DNA of 64,000 nucleotides from Chitinophaga sp. MM2321 (GTDB lineage: Bacteria > Bacteroidota > Bacteroidia > Chitinophagales > Chitinophagaceae). A model generated the notes under the pieces. The model was given only the letters and a program-made list of their open reading frames with translations. It did no database searches and was not told the origin of the DNA. Positions 1 through 10,618 of this stretch are shown piece after piece. Made by a program: the position numbers and the translations under genes. The stretch covers positions 2,852,001 to 2,916,000 of the forward strand of contig NZ_OZ035533.1 in NCBI RefSeq assembly GCF_964033635.1. Direction: 5' to 3'. Position 1 is the stretch's first letter. Each line of letters starts with the position of its first letter.

Positions 1-560
1 AGGCTTCTCACGTTGGGCAGTGATGCCTGCAGGGTAAGTTTAGTATCGGTATACGCCATCCCATAATCTGCTTCGAAGTAATCATCCCGGCTGTTGAATG
101 CACCTATAGAAGGATCCGTTATCTCACCATTCAGGTTTTTATAGTCGATACGCTGAACATTCCAGGCCATTGACAAACCGAAGTGTAACTGATGATCCGG
201 ATTGCTGAAGGGCAGATGATACGCATAGGTAAGCGCAATACGGGTACGATTGATCAGACCTGCCACATCATTAAAGACGTTGAGTCCTGCTCCTACCCTG
301 TTCCCCACTGCATAGTCTGCCGTGAAGAATTTAGTAACCGGTGCACCATCAATGCCATTTAACTGGCGGTGATAGGCAGCATTCAGGTGTAATCCTTCTT
401 CAAAGCCTGCCATAGCAGGATTGACGAGGTACTGGTTCTGAAAGTACTGGGTGCCGGATGGCTCCAGCAATGCCCCTGCATTACTAAGCGACTGTGCTCT
501 TGCTTCCAGACCTGCTGTCAGAAAAAAGCAGCCCAGTAATAACGTTTGTATGTTTCTCAT
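1..560 (-). CDS. PorP/SprF-family type IX secretion membrane protein, partial (3' end outside window)
   Basis: The reverse strand is open from ATG at 560 to the window edge. It starts with a signal peptide (about residues 1-20, ending in ARAQS). The mature start contains GTQYFQNQYLVNPAMAG, typical of the PorP/SprF family, in which outer-membrane beta-barrel proteins hold type B T9SS substrates at the surface. It begins only 8 bases after the stop of the 2402-residue surface protein, so the two are almost certainly co-transcribed, as in SprB-SprF pairs. The C-terminus is missing here. The family call rests on the N-terminal pattern and this context. Confidence 0.85.
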   Translation of the reverse strand, partial: MRNIQTLLLGCFFLTAGLEARAQSLSNAGALLEPSGTQYFQNQYLVNPAMAGFEEGLHLNAAYHRQLNGIDGAPVTKFFTADYAVGNRVGAGLNVFNDVAGLINRTRIALTYAYHLPFSNPDHQLHFGLSMAWNVQRIDYKNLNGEITDPSIGAFNSRDDYFEADYGMAYTDTKLTLQASLPNVRS

Positions 561-568
561 ATAATTAG

Positions 569-3500
569 TTAATACGCATCTCTGATAATAGTGATATACC
601 CTTTCGCAATTTTGCCACCGGCAGCGGTTAGGATATAATAGTAAGTACCTTCTGCAAGTGGACTACCATTCATTGTGGCATCCCATTCATTATTGTAGTT
701 TCTGCGACTGTATACCATTTTGCCGGTACGATCATAGATCCTTACTTCATTATTAGGGTAGCTGTCTATATTACGGATCACCCACTTATCATTCTTACCA
801 TCACCATTTGGTGAAAGGATATTGATTGCATCCACTTTGAAGTCTTCTATTACTTTCACGGTGAAGTTTGCGGTATCGAAACAGTTAGCAGCTGAAGTAA
901 CGGTTACATTGTAAGTGGTGGTATTCATTGGTCTTGCTTCGAGGATATCGCTCTGCTCTCCGCTGATGTTACCGTCTGCAGCAGCCCAACTGTAGCGGTT
1001 ACCACCCGTTGCTGTAAGATGGATGATATCCCCTTTGGAGATGGTTGCTCCTTTATCTGAGCTGATGCTGATAACTGGTAAGCTATTAGCTGTGACCGTA
1101 AAGCTGCGGCGTAATGAATCCACGCCACCATTGCTGGTACCACCGTCATCTTTTATTGTTACGGTGATGGTTGCCATTCCGGTTGCACCTGCTTTCAGCT
1201 GATAAGTAACAAGACCTGTTGCAGAAACAGCGAGTGCATCAAAATAAGGCTGGTCTGTCATTATTGAGAAGCTGTATGTCTGATCCGTTTCTACAGCTGA
1301 TGCGCCAGTAAGCTGGATAGTTTGCACATCTGTATTCGCACACATTACTGCGCTGGTGATAGCATCCAGTTCAGGCGCCTTGTTTGCAAGGCTGATGATG
1401 ATGGCCACTGATGCTCCGCTGCTGGTATTCAGTCCGTCGCTTACCGTGATGGTCAGGTGGACCGTGGCGTTATCATTACTGTTCAGGATCGCTGCATCTT
1501 TTACGAGGATCTGACCTGTGTTATCAATAGAGAAGGCGCCACCGGAATCATCGCCGGTGATGGTCCAGCCTTGTAAAGTACCGGCCGTTTCCATAGCTGT
1601 TACAGTACCTATCAGTGTACCTACCGGGCTTATTTCCGGCTTATTGAAGGTTTGATTAGCATTGATCACCGGTGCAGTGATATCATACACCAGACTAACC
1701 GTATTTGAAATAGTGTTGGTGTTGGTCACTACATTCTCAGCCTGACCTGCTGGTATGTATACCTGTACGATACCATCTGTTGTTGGCGTGATAGTAGCGG
1801 TGTACGTGATATTATCTGTTGTTTGCAGATTAGCCGCTGTACCATTTGTTATATTCAGGTCAGCAGCCACCATGCCGGATACCGCTTCGCTGAAGACGAT
1901 CTTCACGTCGAATGTTGTATTGATACGGGCCGCTGCTGTAGTAGAGAGCACTACTGATGGAGTGGCTGTATTGACCGATACTCCGGTAGTAGGGGCTACA
2001 TTGTTCAGTGTTAATACAGCATTGTTGGTGGAGATATCTTTTATAGTCCCCCCATCCAATACCAGGCTGCCCAATGAGATACCATCCATGTCCATATTCC
2101 CTGGTTTCACTGTGTAACTAAAGACCAACGCAGGGGTACCACTACCACTTGCATAGGTAGCCTTTACAGTACCGGTAGCCAGCACAAGATTGATGTAAGG
2201 GACTCCTGTTGCCGGATTTACTACCACATTTTCATTGTAATTAACCACAAAGCTAAGTGTATTGCCATCCTTATAATATCCATCCGCCGGTACAGCTACA
2301 GAAGTTACAACAGGTGCAGTAACATCATAAGTTATACTTAAGCCGGCAGATGCGGTATTATCGTTGTCACCTATATTCACGGCCACCGCAGCAGGGACAT
2401 TTATACTCACCAGACCATCTGTAACAGGTGTTACCGATACTGTATAAGTGATATCATCTGTTGTTTGCAGGTTACTTAATGTGGCATTGGAGGCTACAAT
2501 ATCTCCCATTACAAATCCTGTTACCACTTCGCTGAATGTGATCATTGCCGTGAATGGCGCGTTCACAGTTGCAGCAGCTGTGGTAGACAGTACCACCGAA
2601 GGATATGATGTGTTGACAAACACCCCTGCTGTACCTGGCATGTTATTCAGCGTTAGTATCGCATCATTGGCAGCCGCATCTTTTATGGAACCTCCATTCA
2701 ATACCAGGCTGCCCACTGTGATACCATCTATATCCATATCTCCGTCCTGCACGGTATAACTGAAGGTTAATGCAGCCGGTCCTGATGCACCTGTGCATAC
2801 TGCCTGTACAACTGAAGCACCGATGGTTACATTGATATAAGGTGTACCACCTGTTGTATTCAGGATGATATTTTCATCAAAATTAACTGTAAAGCCAAGC
2901 TGGGTGGCAGCTTTATAATATCCACCTGCAGGCACTGCTACGGATGTAACTACAGGCGATATTCTATCATACATGAAACTTTTTGTACCGGACGCTATAT
3001 TATCATTACCAGCAACATTCTGCGCCACAGCAGCAGCAACACTGACATTCACCGGGCCATCTGCAACCGGTGTTACCAGTACCGTATAAATAATATCATC
3101 AGCAGTTTGCAGATTACTTAATGTGGCATTGTATGTTACAATATCTCCAATTACAAATCCTGTTACCACTTCGCTGAATGTGATCGTTGCCGTAAATGGC
3201 GCGTTCACAAATAAAGCAGTTGTGGTAGACAGTAGCACCGAAGGATATGATGTGTTGACAAACACCCCTGCTGTACCTGGTACGTTATTCAGTGTTAGTA
3301 TCGCATCGTTGGCAGCTGCATCTTTTATAGCACCCCCATTCAATACCAGGCTACCTATTGTGATACCATCTATATCCATATCTCCGTCCTGCACGGTATA
3401 ACTGAAGGTTAATGCAGCCGGTCCTGATGTACCGGTGCATGCTGCCTGAATACCTGTAGCACCAATGGTTACATTAATATAAGGTGTACCACCTGCTTTA

Positions 3501-6500
3501 TTCAGGATAATATTTTCATCAAAATTAACTGTAAAATTAAGCGTGGTGGCAGCTTTATAATATCCATTTGCAGGCACTGCTACAGATGAAACAACAGGTG
3601 CTGTTCCATCATACGTGAAACTTACAATATTGGACGCTGTATTATTATTATCAGCAACATTCTGCGCCACAGCAGCAGGAACACTGAAATTCACGGCACC
3701 ATCTGCAACCGGTGTTACAAGTACCGTATAAGTAATATCATCAGCAGTTTGCAGATTGCTCAGCGTTGCATTCGTTGCAATGAAATCTCCAGTTACCAAA
3801 CCTGTTACAGCTTCAGTAAAGATGATGGTTCCTGTTATTGCATGGTTCACTAATGCCGGCGCAGTAGTTGACAGTACTACAGCTGGACTTATTCCATTTA
3901 TAAATACACCCGTCAGGTTAGCTATATGCTGCAATGTGACATCCGCATCGTTGGTAGCCGCATCTCTTATGATACCACCATTCGTTTGCAGACTGGTTCC
4001 CAGACCTGGTCCGTCCATATCAAGATCGCCGGGCAGCACGGTATAACTGAAGGTTAATGCATTTGTACCATTGCCGCCTGCATAACCGGCATATACCGTA
4101 TGGTCAGCGAGTACCACATTGAGATAAGGAGTACCGCCTGTTACATCCACCACAACATTCTCTGAATAATTAACGGTGAAGTTTATCGTAGCACCTGTTT
4201 TATAATATCCGTTAGCAGGTACGTCAACTGTTGAAACAACAGGTGCTGTTATATCATACATTACATGTATGGTGTTGGATGAAGTATTAGCATTGTCAGC
4301 TATATTTATTGCAATGTTGGCCGCAACAGTTAAACTTACATCTCCATCTGCGGTTGGTGTTACCAGTACCGTATAAGTGATGTTATCTGTTGTTTGCAGG
4401 CTGCTAAGGGTAGCGTTGGTAGTCGTGATATCTGTAATGGTAAATCCTGTTACTACCTCACTGAAAGCAATAGTAGCCGTAAATGCTGTATTTGCATTTG
4501 CAGGAGCTGTAGTGGACAATACTACTGAAGGATGTGTTGTATTCACAAGCACATTAGAAGTGCTGCCTACACTATTCAATGCAAGCGTTGCATTATTATC
4601 CGCCGCATCTTTTATAGTGCTGCCGTTTGACACCAGGCTGTTTACTGTAATACCATCCATATCCTGATCTCCATCCACTACGGTATACCTGAATGTAATC
4701 GAAGATGCTGTTGTACTGAGGAATTCTCCCTGTACAACACTGCTTCCAATGGTGATATTAAGAGATGGGGCACCACCAGCAGTATTTATATTAACAGGTC
4801 CATCGAAAGTAACGGTGAATTCCATATTGCTACCTGCTACATAATAACCATCCGCAGGTACGCTTACAGCGATGACAGCAGGCGGTGTTGCATCGTACAA
4901 AACATTTAACTGTACAGCAGCTGTGTTGCCGTTAAGACCAATATTTTGTGCAACATCTGCCGCTATATTCAGGCTAACAGCGCCATCTGCAACTGGTGTA
5001 ACCAGTACAGTATATGTTGTATTATCTGAAGTTTGCAGGGTGCTGAGGGTAGCGTTGGTAGCCGTAATATCGCCCATGGTAAATCCTGTTACTACCTCAC
5101 TGAAAGCGATAGTAGCCGTAAATGGTGCATTTACATTTGCAGTACCAGTGGACAATACTACTGAAGGATGTGTCGTATTCACAAACACGTTGGAAGTGCT
5201 GCCTACACCATTCAATGTAAGCGTTGCATTATTACCTGCTGCATCTTTTATAGTGCTACCGTTTAATACCAGGCTGTTTACTGCAATACCATCCATATCC
5301 TGATCTCCATCCATTACGGTATACCTGAATGTAAGCGACGATGCTGTTTTACTGAGAAATGCTCCCTGTACAACACTGCTTCCAATGGTGATATTAAGAG
5401 ATGGGTCACCGCCACCAGTATTTATACTAACAAGTCCATCGAATGTAACGGTGAAGTCCATGTTGTTACCTGCCACGTAATAATCATTTGCAGGTACACT
5501 TACGGCGCTGACAACGGGCGATGTTATATCATACAAAACACTTAACTGCGCAGCGGCTGTGTTGCCGTTAAGACCTATGTTTTGTGCAACATCTGCAGCT
5601 ACATTCAGGCTAACAGTACCATCTGCAGTTGGTGTAACTAATACCGTAAATATTCTGTTATCTGTTGTTTGCAGGTTGCTGAGGGTTGCGTTGGTAGTCG
5701 TAATATCGCCAATAGTAAATCCTGTCACTACTTCACTAAAAGTGATAGTAACCGTAAATGGTGCATTTACATTTGCAGGAGCGGTAGTGGACAAGTCCAC
5801 GTAAGGATGTCTCGTATTCAAAAGCACGTTGGAAGTGTTGCCTACATTATTCAATGCACTCGTTACATTATTACCCGCTGCATCTCTTAAAGTGTTGCTG
5901 ATTACTGCCAGGCTGAGTACTAAAACACCACCATAATCCCCATTTACTACCGTATAAGAGAATGTCAGTGAATTGGATGTAGCACTGCTTAATGGTGCAA
6001 TTATAACAGAACCACCCCCCATTAAAGCAAGGTATTGATTCCCACTGCCACCATCCCTAATCACTGTTTCATTGAAATGAACAGTGAAGTTCAGTATATC
6101 GCCCGCTTTGTAATAACCATCCGCTGGTACATCTACAGAAGTCACAACCGGACTGGTAACATCATAATTAAAGGTTAGTGTATTCGTAGACGCCTTATTG
6201 GGATTACCAATCAGATTCGCTGCTACAGCAGCAGGTATATTTAACTGTACAGGGCCCTCAGCAATTGGAGTTAACTCTGCATAGAAAGTAAAACCATCTG
6301 AAGTAACGAGCGACGTAACAATCGCATTCACAGGAATCAAATCAGACTTTGTAAACCCGTATACCTCTTCACTAAACGTGATAACAGTTGTAATTGAATA
6401 ACTTACGTCAGCCGCTTCTGTAGTCGTCAATGTAACAGTTGGTCTGATCGTATTCACTATTCTTCCACTGGTGTTACCTGTATTCTGTAATATGACATCG

Positions 6501-7777
6501 GCATCATTTGAAGCCGCATCTCTTATTATACCACCGTTTAGTTGTAAGGTGGTACCAAAGGCCGGGCCGGAAGGTTCTGCATCTCCCTCCACAACAGCAT
6601 ATGAAAATGTTAATGCGCTGGTACCGGAGCCACTTATGTAATATGCTTTCACCGTACCCGAAGTAAGTATAATGTTTATATATGGTGTTCCCCCTGCAGT
6701 ATTTACGATCACATTCTCTGAGTAATTAACAACAAAATTCATCGGTGAGCCGATCCCATAATCCCCAACAGCAGGTGGGGCAACTGATGTAACAGTTGGT
6801 GCAGTGAGATCAATTACCCAGTTGTAAGTAGCTGGTGTTGAAACATTACCGGCAGGATCTGTTGCGCGTATAGAAATCGTATGTGCACCGGCAGCAATAC
6901 CACTCATGGTAGCCGGAGACGAAATAGCTACATCGCTTCCTCCATCCAGACTACCCTGGAAAGTACTGCCAGCTTCATCGGAAGAGAAAGTGAAAGTTGC
7001 ACTTGTACTATTGACAGGATTGTCCGGACCCGTTAATATTGTTGCTACCGGATCTGTCTGATCCAGTGTAATCGTAGCGGAATAACCCTGTACATTCAGC
7101 GCAGCATCCTGATACTGCACGTATACCGTTTTCAATCCGTCACCTGCTGTAAGCGGCCAGGATTTACCGGGTGCCAGTGGTTCATAACCACTCCATGTGG
7201 AACCATCATTTGAGAAACGCATCTGCATGGTAGTCACATCTGTAGCTGCAAGTGTTAATGTTGCAGTGGCATTATTGGTAACCGATGCACCACTATTGAT
7301 AACTATTGAACCCGTTGGTGATGTTTTGTCTATTGTATATGCAGCACCGGCGGTGTAAGGAACATTGATAGGAGCAGGCGTAACGCCAGTTCCTGCTACA
7401 TCCAGCCGCAGCGTACCATCGCCGGTGCCGTTGTTCACGGTCACATTATAGGTAGTTCCGCTGCCGCTTACAGCGGTAACAGCTGCACCTGTAATAGCGC
7501 CACTGGTAACCAGACTGAATGATGAGATGGTAACACCCGTAACGGCCTGATCGAAAACTACCGAGTAATTAACACTGGTACCAGCTGTTGGTGTTGTATT
7601 TAAGCGCGTAACAGCGTTAACCAAAGATGCAGGTGGAACGAGGCGTACGATTGGTCCATAAGCTCCACCGGTTGCTATAGTTGTAGCAGTATAATGCGCA
7701 AAGCCTTGATAGCCGGTGAATAAAAAACATAACATCAGCAATAATCTGCTGATAAGTTTTGTAAAAGTGTTCTTCAT
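569..7777 (-). CDS. Giant repetitive Ig-like surface protein with T9SS type-B C-terminal sorting domain
   Basis: 2402 residues. A signal peptide occupies about 1-28 (hydrophobic LLLMLCFLF core, FAH end). After three N-terminal Ig-like segments, roughly residues 330-2030 consist of eight tandem two-domain modules of about 205 residues. Each module pairs a unit starting VxVPxxGYYKxG..FTVxF with a Big_12-like unit containing LSTTA..F..TITFSEVVTGF..GDI. A cadherin-like segment (about 2035-2130) and a PKD/Ig-like segment follow. The last 85 residues (SPNGDGKNDKW, later EGTYYYIL) match the gliding-motility-associated or type B sorting domain recognised by T9SS. The protein is probably exported and displayed or released with help from the adjacent PorP/SprF protein. 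It resembles adhesins, but its ligand is unknown. Modules 3/4 and 6/7 are much more alike than the rest, suggesting recent internal duplication. Confidence 0.9.
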   Translation of the reverse strand: MKNTFTKLISRLLLMLCFLFTGYQGFAHYTATTIATGGAYGPIVRLVPPASLVNAVTRLNTTPTAGTSVNYSVVFDQAVTGVTISSFSLVTSGAITGAAVTAVSGSGTTYNVTVNNGTGDGTLRLDVAGTGVTPAPINVPYTAGAAYTIDKTSPTGSIVINSGASVTNNATATLTLAATDVTTMQMRFSNDGSTWSGYEPLAPGKSWPLTAGDGLKTVYVQYQDAALNVQGYSATITLDQTDPVATILTGPDNPVNSTSATFTFSSDEAGSTFQGSLDGGSDVAISSPATMSGIAAGAHTISIRATDPAGNVSTPATYNWVIDLTAPTVTSVAPPAVGDYGIGSPMNFVVNYSENVIVNTAGGTPYINIILTSGTVKAYYISGSGTSALTFSYAVVEGDAEPSGPAFGTTLQLNGGIIRDAASNDADVILQNTGNTSGRIVNTIRPTVTLTTTEAADVSYSITTVITFSEEVYGFTKSDLIPVNAIVTSLVTSDGFTFYAELTPIAEGPVQLNIPAAVAANLIGNPNKASTNTLTFNYDVTSPVVTSVDVPADGYYKAGDILNFTVHFNETVIRDGGSGNQYLALMGGGSVIIAPLSSATSNSLTFSYTVVNGDYGGVLVLSLAVISNTLRDAAGNNVTSALNNVGNTSNVLLNTRHPYVDLSTTAPANVNAPFTVTITFSEVVTGFTIGDITTTNATLSNLQTTDNRIFTVLVTPTADGTVSLNVAADVAQNIGLNGNTAAAQLSVLYDITSPVVSAVSVPANDYYVAGNNMDFTVTFDGLVSINTGGGDPSLNITIGSSVVQGAFLSKTASSLTFRYTVMDGDQDMDGIAVNSLVLNGSTIKDAAGNNATLTLNGVGSTSNVFVNTTHPSVVLSTGTANVNAPFTATIAFSEVVTGFTMGDITATNATLSTLQTSDNTTYTVLVTPVADGAVSLNIAADVAQNIGLNGNTAAVQLNVLYDATPPAVIAVSVPADGYYVAGSNMEFTVTFDGPVNINTAGGAPSLNITIGSSVVQGEFLSTTASSITFRYTVVDGDQDMDGITVNSLVSNGSTIKDAADNNATLALNSVGSTSNVLVNTTHPSVVLSTTAPANANTAFTATIAFSEVVTGFTITDITTTNATLSSLQTTDNITYTVLVTPTADGDVSLTVAANIAINIADNANTSSNTIHVMYDITAPVVSTVDVPANGYYKTGATINFTVNYSENVVVDVTGGTPYLNVVLADHTVYAGYAGGNGTNALTFSYTVLPGDLDMDGPGLGTSLQTNGGIIRDAATNDADVTLQHIANLTGVFINGISPAVVLSTTAPALVNHAITGTIIFTEAVTGLVTGDFIATNATLSNLQTADDITYTVLVTPVADGAVNFSVPAAVAQNVADNNNTASNIVSFTYDGTAPVVSSVAVPANGYYKAATTLNFTVNFDENIILNKAGGTPYINVTIGATGIQAACTGTSGPAALTFSYTVQDGDMDIDGITIGSLVLNGGAIKDAAANDAILTLNNVPGTAGVFVNTSYPSVLLSTTTALFVNAPFTATITFSEVVTGFVIGDIVTYNATLSNLQTADDIIYTVLVTPVADGPVNVSVAAAVAQNVAGNDNIASGTKSFMYDRISPVVTSVAVPAGGYYKAATQLGFTVNFDENIILNTTGGTPYINVTIGASVVQAVCTGASGPAALTFSYTVQDGDMDIDGITVGSLVLNGGSIKDAAANDAILTLNNMPGTAGVFVNTSYPSVVLSTTAAATVNAPFTAMITFSEVVTGFVMGDIVASNATLSNLQTTDDITYTVSVTPVTDGLVSINVPAAVAVNIGDNDNTASAGLSITYDVTAPVVTSVAVPADGYYKDGNTLSFVVNYNENVVVNPATGVPYINLVLATGTVKATYASGSGTPALVFSYTVKPGNMDMDGISLGSLVLDGGTIKDISTNNAVLTLNNVAPTTGVSVNTATPSVVLSTTAAARINTTFDVKIVFSEAVSGMVAADLNITNGTAANLQTTDNITYTATITPTTDGIVQVYIPAGQAENVVTNTNTISNTVSLVYDITAPVINANQTFNKPEISPVGTLIGTVTAMETAGTLQGWTITGDDSGGAFSIDNTGQILVKDAAILNSNDNATVHLTITVSDGLNTSSGASVAIIISLANKAPELDAITSAVMCANTDVQTIQLTGASAVETDQTYSFSIMTDQPYFDALAVSATGLVTYQLKAGATGMATITVTIKDDGGTSNGGVDSLRRSFTVTANSLPVISISSDKGATISKGDIIHLTATGGNRYSWAAADGNISGEQSDILEARPMNTTTYNVTVTSAANCFDTANFTVKVIEDFKVDAINILSPNGDGKNDKWVIRNIDSYPNNEVRIYDRTGKMVYSRRNYNNEWDATMNGSPLAEGTYYYILTAAGGKIAKGYITIIRDAY

Positions 7778-8411
7778 ATGAACATATTAGTTAGATACAG
7801 AGAAAGGAGGTTTGCCATCCTCATACAGGTTCGTTATGGATCAATTCAAATTCTTTCGCATCATAGCGCCTTCCTTTTCACTGATCAGGAATAATAAATG
7901 TGACAGATATTGCTGTTCCATAGGCTAACACCTATTGAAAAAGCGATACGGGAACCGGTGGCTGTGACCAATGATGTGGGTAAAAATGACAGTACAGGAG
8001 CCAGGATAGCAGCATTCTTTCAAAAATGCCGTCTGCTTGGGTTTATGCATACGATAGAATTCCTATTAGGATATAAAGATTAAACTCAGGCTCGCAAAAA
8101 CAGATAAAACAATAAGAGGTCTTTGAAAAAGGATAGGGTAAAATTTAAATTGTTGTATCAAAGATATATTTTCTTTTTTCCCAAAGCGTAAATATTTATA
8201 TGTAATTAAAAAAGAACAACACGTTCGTGTTATTTAATAATGGCCGCGGGGATCAGCGAAACAAGTCTTTGTTTAATAACGTATTGCCTTTCCCGTTAGT
8301 CCAATGCTGAATTTTTTCCGCATTAACATACTTTTTTTCCCGAATACATAAACCATCAGGGATAGTTATCCGCACCTTTGCCATCCAAATCGATAGCAGA
8401 AAATAAATTCA
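7778..8411. other. Divergent intergenic region between giant surface protein and TonB receptor
   Basis: 634 bases without a credible gene, AT-rich between about 8090 and 8220. It must hold the promoters of the leftward surface-protein operon and the rightward TonB operon. A short perfect dyad, AACACG-TT-CGTGTT, lies at 8218-8231, about 180 bases before the TonB receptor start. A weak TTTG box (CACCTTTG, 8373-8380) lies 31 bases before that ATG without a clear -33 element. No Fur-like box was recognised. Confidence 0.4.
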
Positions 8412-10598
8412 ATGCAACCAAAGAACTTCATTATCACCGGCACCTTATTGTTGCAGGTGATCATTACACAGGCACAACAGGCTCCCCAGGCGGCTACTAA
8501 TGGCCGCGGACGGGCAAACGATCAAAAATCCCTGACAGATACCACCGTGCTCCTGAAAGGCGCCACGGTTATATCTAAAACACATACCCGTGAATTAAAG
8601 GAAAGCGGCTTTGCTGTAAATGCCATCGACACCAAGATATTTGCCAATACCACCGCTGATATGAACAGTGTCCTAAACCGCACTACCGGCGTGAAAGTAC
8701 GGGAACAGGGCGGCGTAGGCTCCGATTTCAACTTCTCTATCAATGGTCTTTCCGGCAAAGCCATCCGCTTTTTTATTGATGGCGTGCCTATGGATGTAAT
8801 GGGTAGCACCATGACCCTTAATAATATCCCCGTCAACCTGGCGGAACGGATTGAAGTATATAAAGGCGTGCTGCCAGTGTCTCTCGGCGCGGATGCCCTG
8901 GGCGGCGCTGTTAACCTGGTCACCAACCAAACTGTAAAGAATTACCTGGATGCCAGCTACAGCTTTGGCTCTTTTAATACCCATCGCGCAGCCATCACCG
9001 GACAGGCCACTAACCAGAAAACCGGTATCATTACCCGTTTAAGCGCCTTCTATAATTACTCCAACAACGATTATAAGATGAAAGGCATGGAGATATGGGA
9101 TGATAACCAGCAGGAATATGTGAAAAAAGACCTCCGCCGCTTTCATGACCAATACCGCTCCGCCATGGTACAGGGAGAAATCGGCATTACCCATAAAAAA
9201 TGGGCTGATGTGTTCTTCCTGGGGGCAGGCTACTCTGCCACCGACCGGGAAATACAAACCGGTACCAACCCTGACAACGTATATGGTGACGCCACCCAAA
9301 ACGGGGACGCCTTCAACGCTTCCTTACGCTACAAAAAGACTGACCTGTTTACCAAAGGACTGGAACTGAGCATATTCGCTTCCCATACAGCCGATAAATA
9401 CCAGGTGACTGATACCGCAGGATACCGCTACTTCTGGGATGGTTCCCGGATATATACCAACCAGGCTGAAATGGGCTCCATAAAAGCCCTTACCCATATT
9501 AACCGTCCCCGGAACTTTGCCAGGATGAACTTCAGCTATAACATCAATACCGTACACTCGCTGAACCTGAACTATACGTTTGACCAGGTAAAGAACCATA
9601 ACTATAATGAACTGATCACCGACGAGGACCATAACCCCGGCAAGATCGGCAAGCATATACTGGGACTCGCCTATCAGCAAAACCTGCTGGAAGGACGATG
9701 GACCAATACCTTCTTTGGTAAATACTATGGCATGGATATGCGCCAGCCCGAAACCGTTTCCAGCACCGGTGCTGTCACCACTGCTTCTGATTTCACCAGT
9801 AAATTCGGATATGGTGTCGCTTCCCGTTTGAAGCTTACATCAACCCTCGGCATAAAAGCATCTTACGAAAAAGCCTATCGCTTACAGGAAGTAGGAGAAA
9901 TGTTTGGTAACGGCTACGACCAGATCGCCAACCCCAAACTAAGACCTGAAAACAGTAACAACTTTAACGCCGGCGCCTACTACGCCGTTCAGAAAGGCCC
10001 CCACCGCTTCTTTGCAGAAGCAGGTTGGTATTTCCGGGATGCAGCCGACTTCATCTACTCCGTAGTATACCAGTCGAATGCAAAAGTGAGTCGCTTTGAA
10101 AATACCTCCAAAGTGCAGGTAAACGGACTGGAAGCAGAACTGCAGTATGATTACAAAGATCTGTTACACATGAATATAAACGGCAGCTATCAGAATGCTG
10201 TCAACAATACCAAATATCCGCAAGGCAGCAACTCCGGTACCATAGAGGCTACCTATAAAAATAAGATCCCCAATATGCCCTGGCTGTACGGGAACGCCGC
10301 TATCAGCATTGGTAAAAATGACCTGCTGGGTAAAAACACCCGCCTGCAGCTGAACTGGGATATGCAGTATGTACACTGGTTTTATTTAACCTGGGAATCT
10401 TACGGTTCCAAATACAGTAATAACAAAATACCGGATCAGTACATCCAGAATGCTTCGCTGACCTATTCCCTGCAGAACGGCAAATACAATATTTCTGCCG
10501 AATGCAAAAATTTCACCGATGCACTGGCTTACGACAACTTCCGCCTGCAAAAACCAGGCAGGGCATTGTTTGTTAAGTTCCGTTACTTCCTTAAATAA
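8412..10598 (+). CDS. TonB-dependent outer-membrane receptor
   Basis: 728 residues, beginning with a signal peptide (about 1-21, ending TQAQQ). The plug domain follows at about 60-190, with VLNRTTGVKVREQGG, FFIDGVPMDV and ERIEVYKGVLPVSLGADALGGAVN, the usual plug signature. The rest is a beta-barrel ending in a typical terminal strand (ALFVKFRYFLK). No carboxypeptidase-like N-terminal extension or SusD partner is present, so a small-molecule (siderophore/metal) receptor is more likely than a glycan receptor. The following DUF4374 lipoprotein (20 bases away) and PepSY protein support iron-chelate uptake. The exact substrate cannot be read from sequence. Confidence 0.92.
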   Translation: MQPKNFIITGTLLLQVIITQAQQAPQAATNGRGRANDQKSLTDTTVLLKGATVISKTHTRELKESGFAVNAIDTKIFANTTADMNSVLNRTTGVKVREQGGVGSDFNFSINGLSGKAIRFFIDGVPMDVMGSTMTLNNIPVNLAERIEVYKGVLPVSLGADALGGAVNLVTNQTVKNYLDASYSFGSFNTHRAAITGQATNQKTGIITRLSAFYNYSNNDYKMKGMEIWDDNQQEYVKKDLRRFHDQYRSAMVQGEIGITHKKWADVFFLGAGYSATDREIQTGTNPDNVYGDATQNGDAFNASLRYKKTDLFTKGLELSIFASHTADKYQVTDTAGYRYFWDGSRIYTNQAEMGSIKALTHINRPRNFARMNFSYNINTVHSLNLNYTFDQVKNHNYNELITDEDHNPGKIGKHILGLAYQQNLLEGRWTNTFFGKYYGMDMRQPETVSSTGAVTTASDFTSKFGYGVASRLKLTSTLGIKASYEKAYRLQEVGEMFGNGYDQIANPKLRPENSNNFNAGAYYAVQKGPHRFFAEAGWYFRDAADFIYSVVYQSNAKVSRFENTSKVQVNGLEAELQYDYKDLLHMNINGSYQNAVNNTKYPQGSNSGTIEATYKNKIPNMPWLYGNAAISIGKNDLLGKNTRLQLNWDMQYVHWFYLTWESYGSKYSNNKIPDQYIQNASLTYSLQNGKYNISAECKNFTDALAYDNFRLQKPGRALFVKFRYFLK

Positions 10599-10618
10599 AA
10601 TTGTAAACTGATAAGATC

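Noticed and set aside
925..5890. Several opposite-strand open frames inside the giant surface protein gene
   Set aside because: They repeat with the module period and mirror the repeat codons; they are shadows of the real gene.
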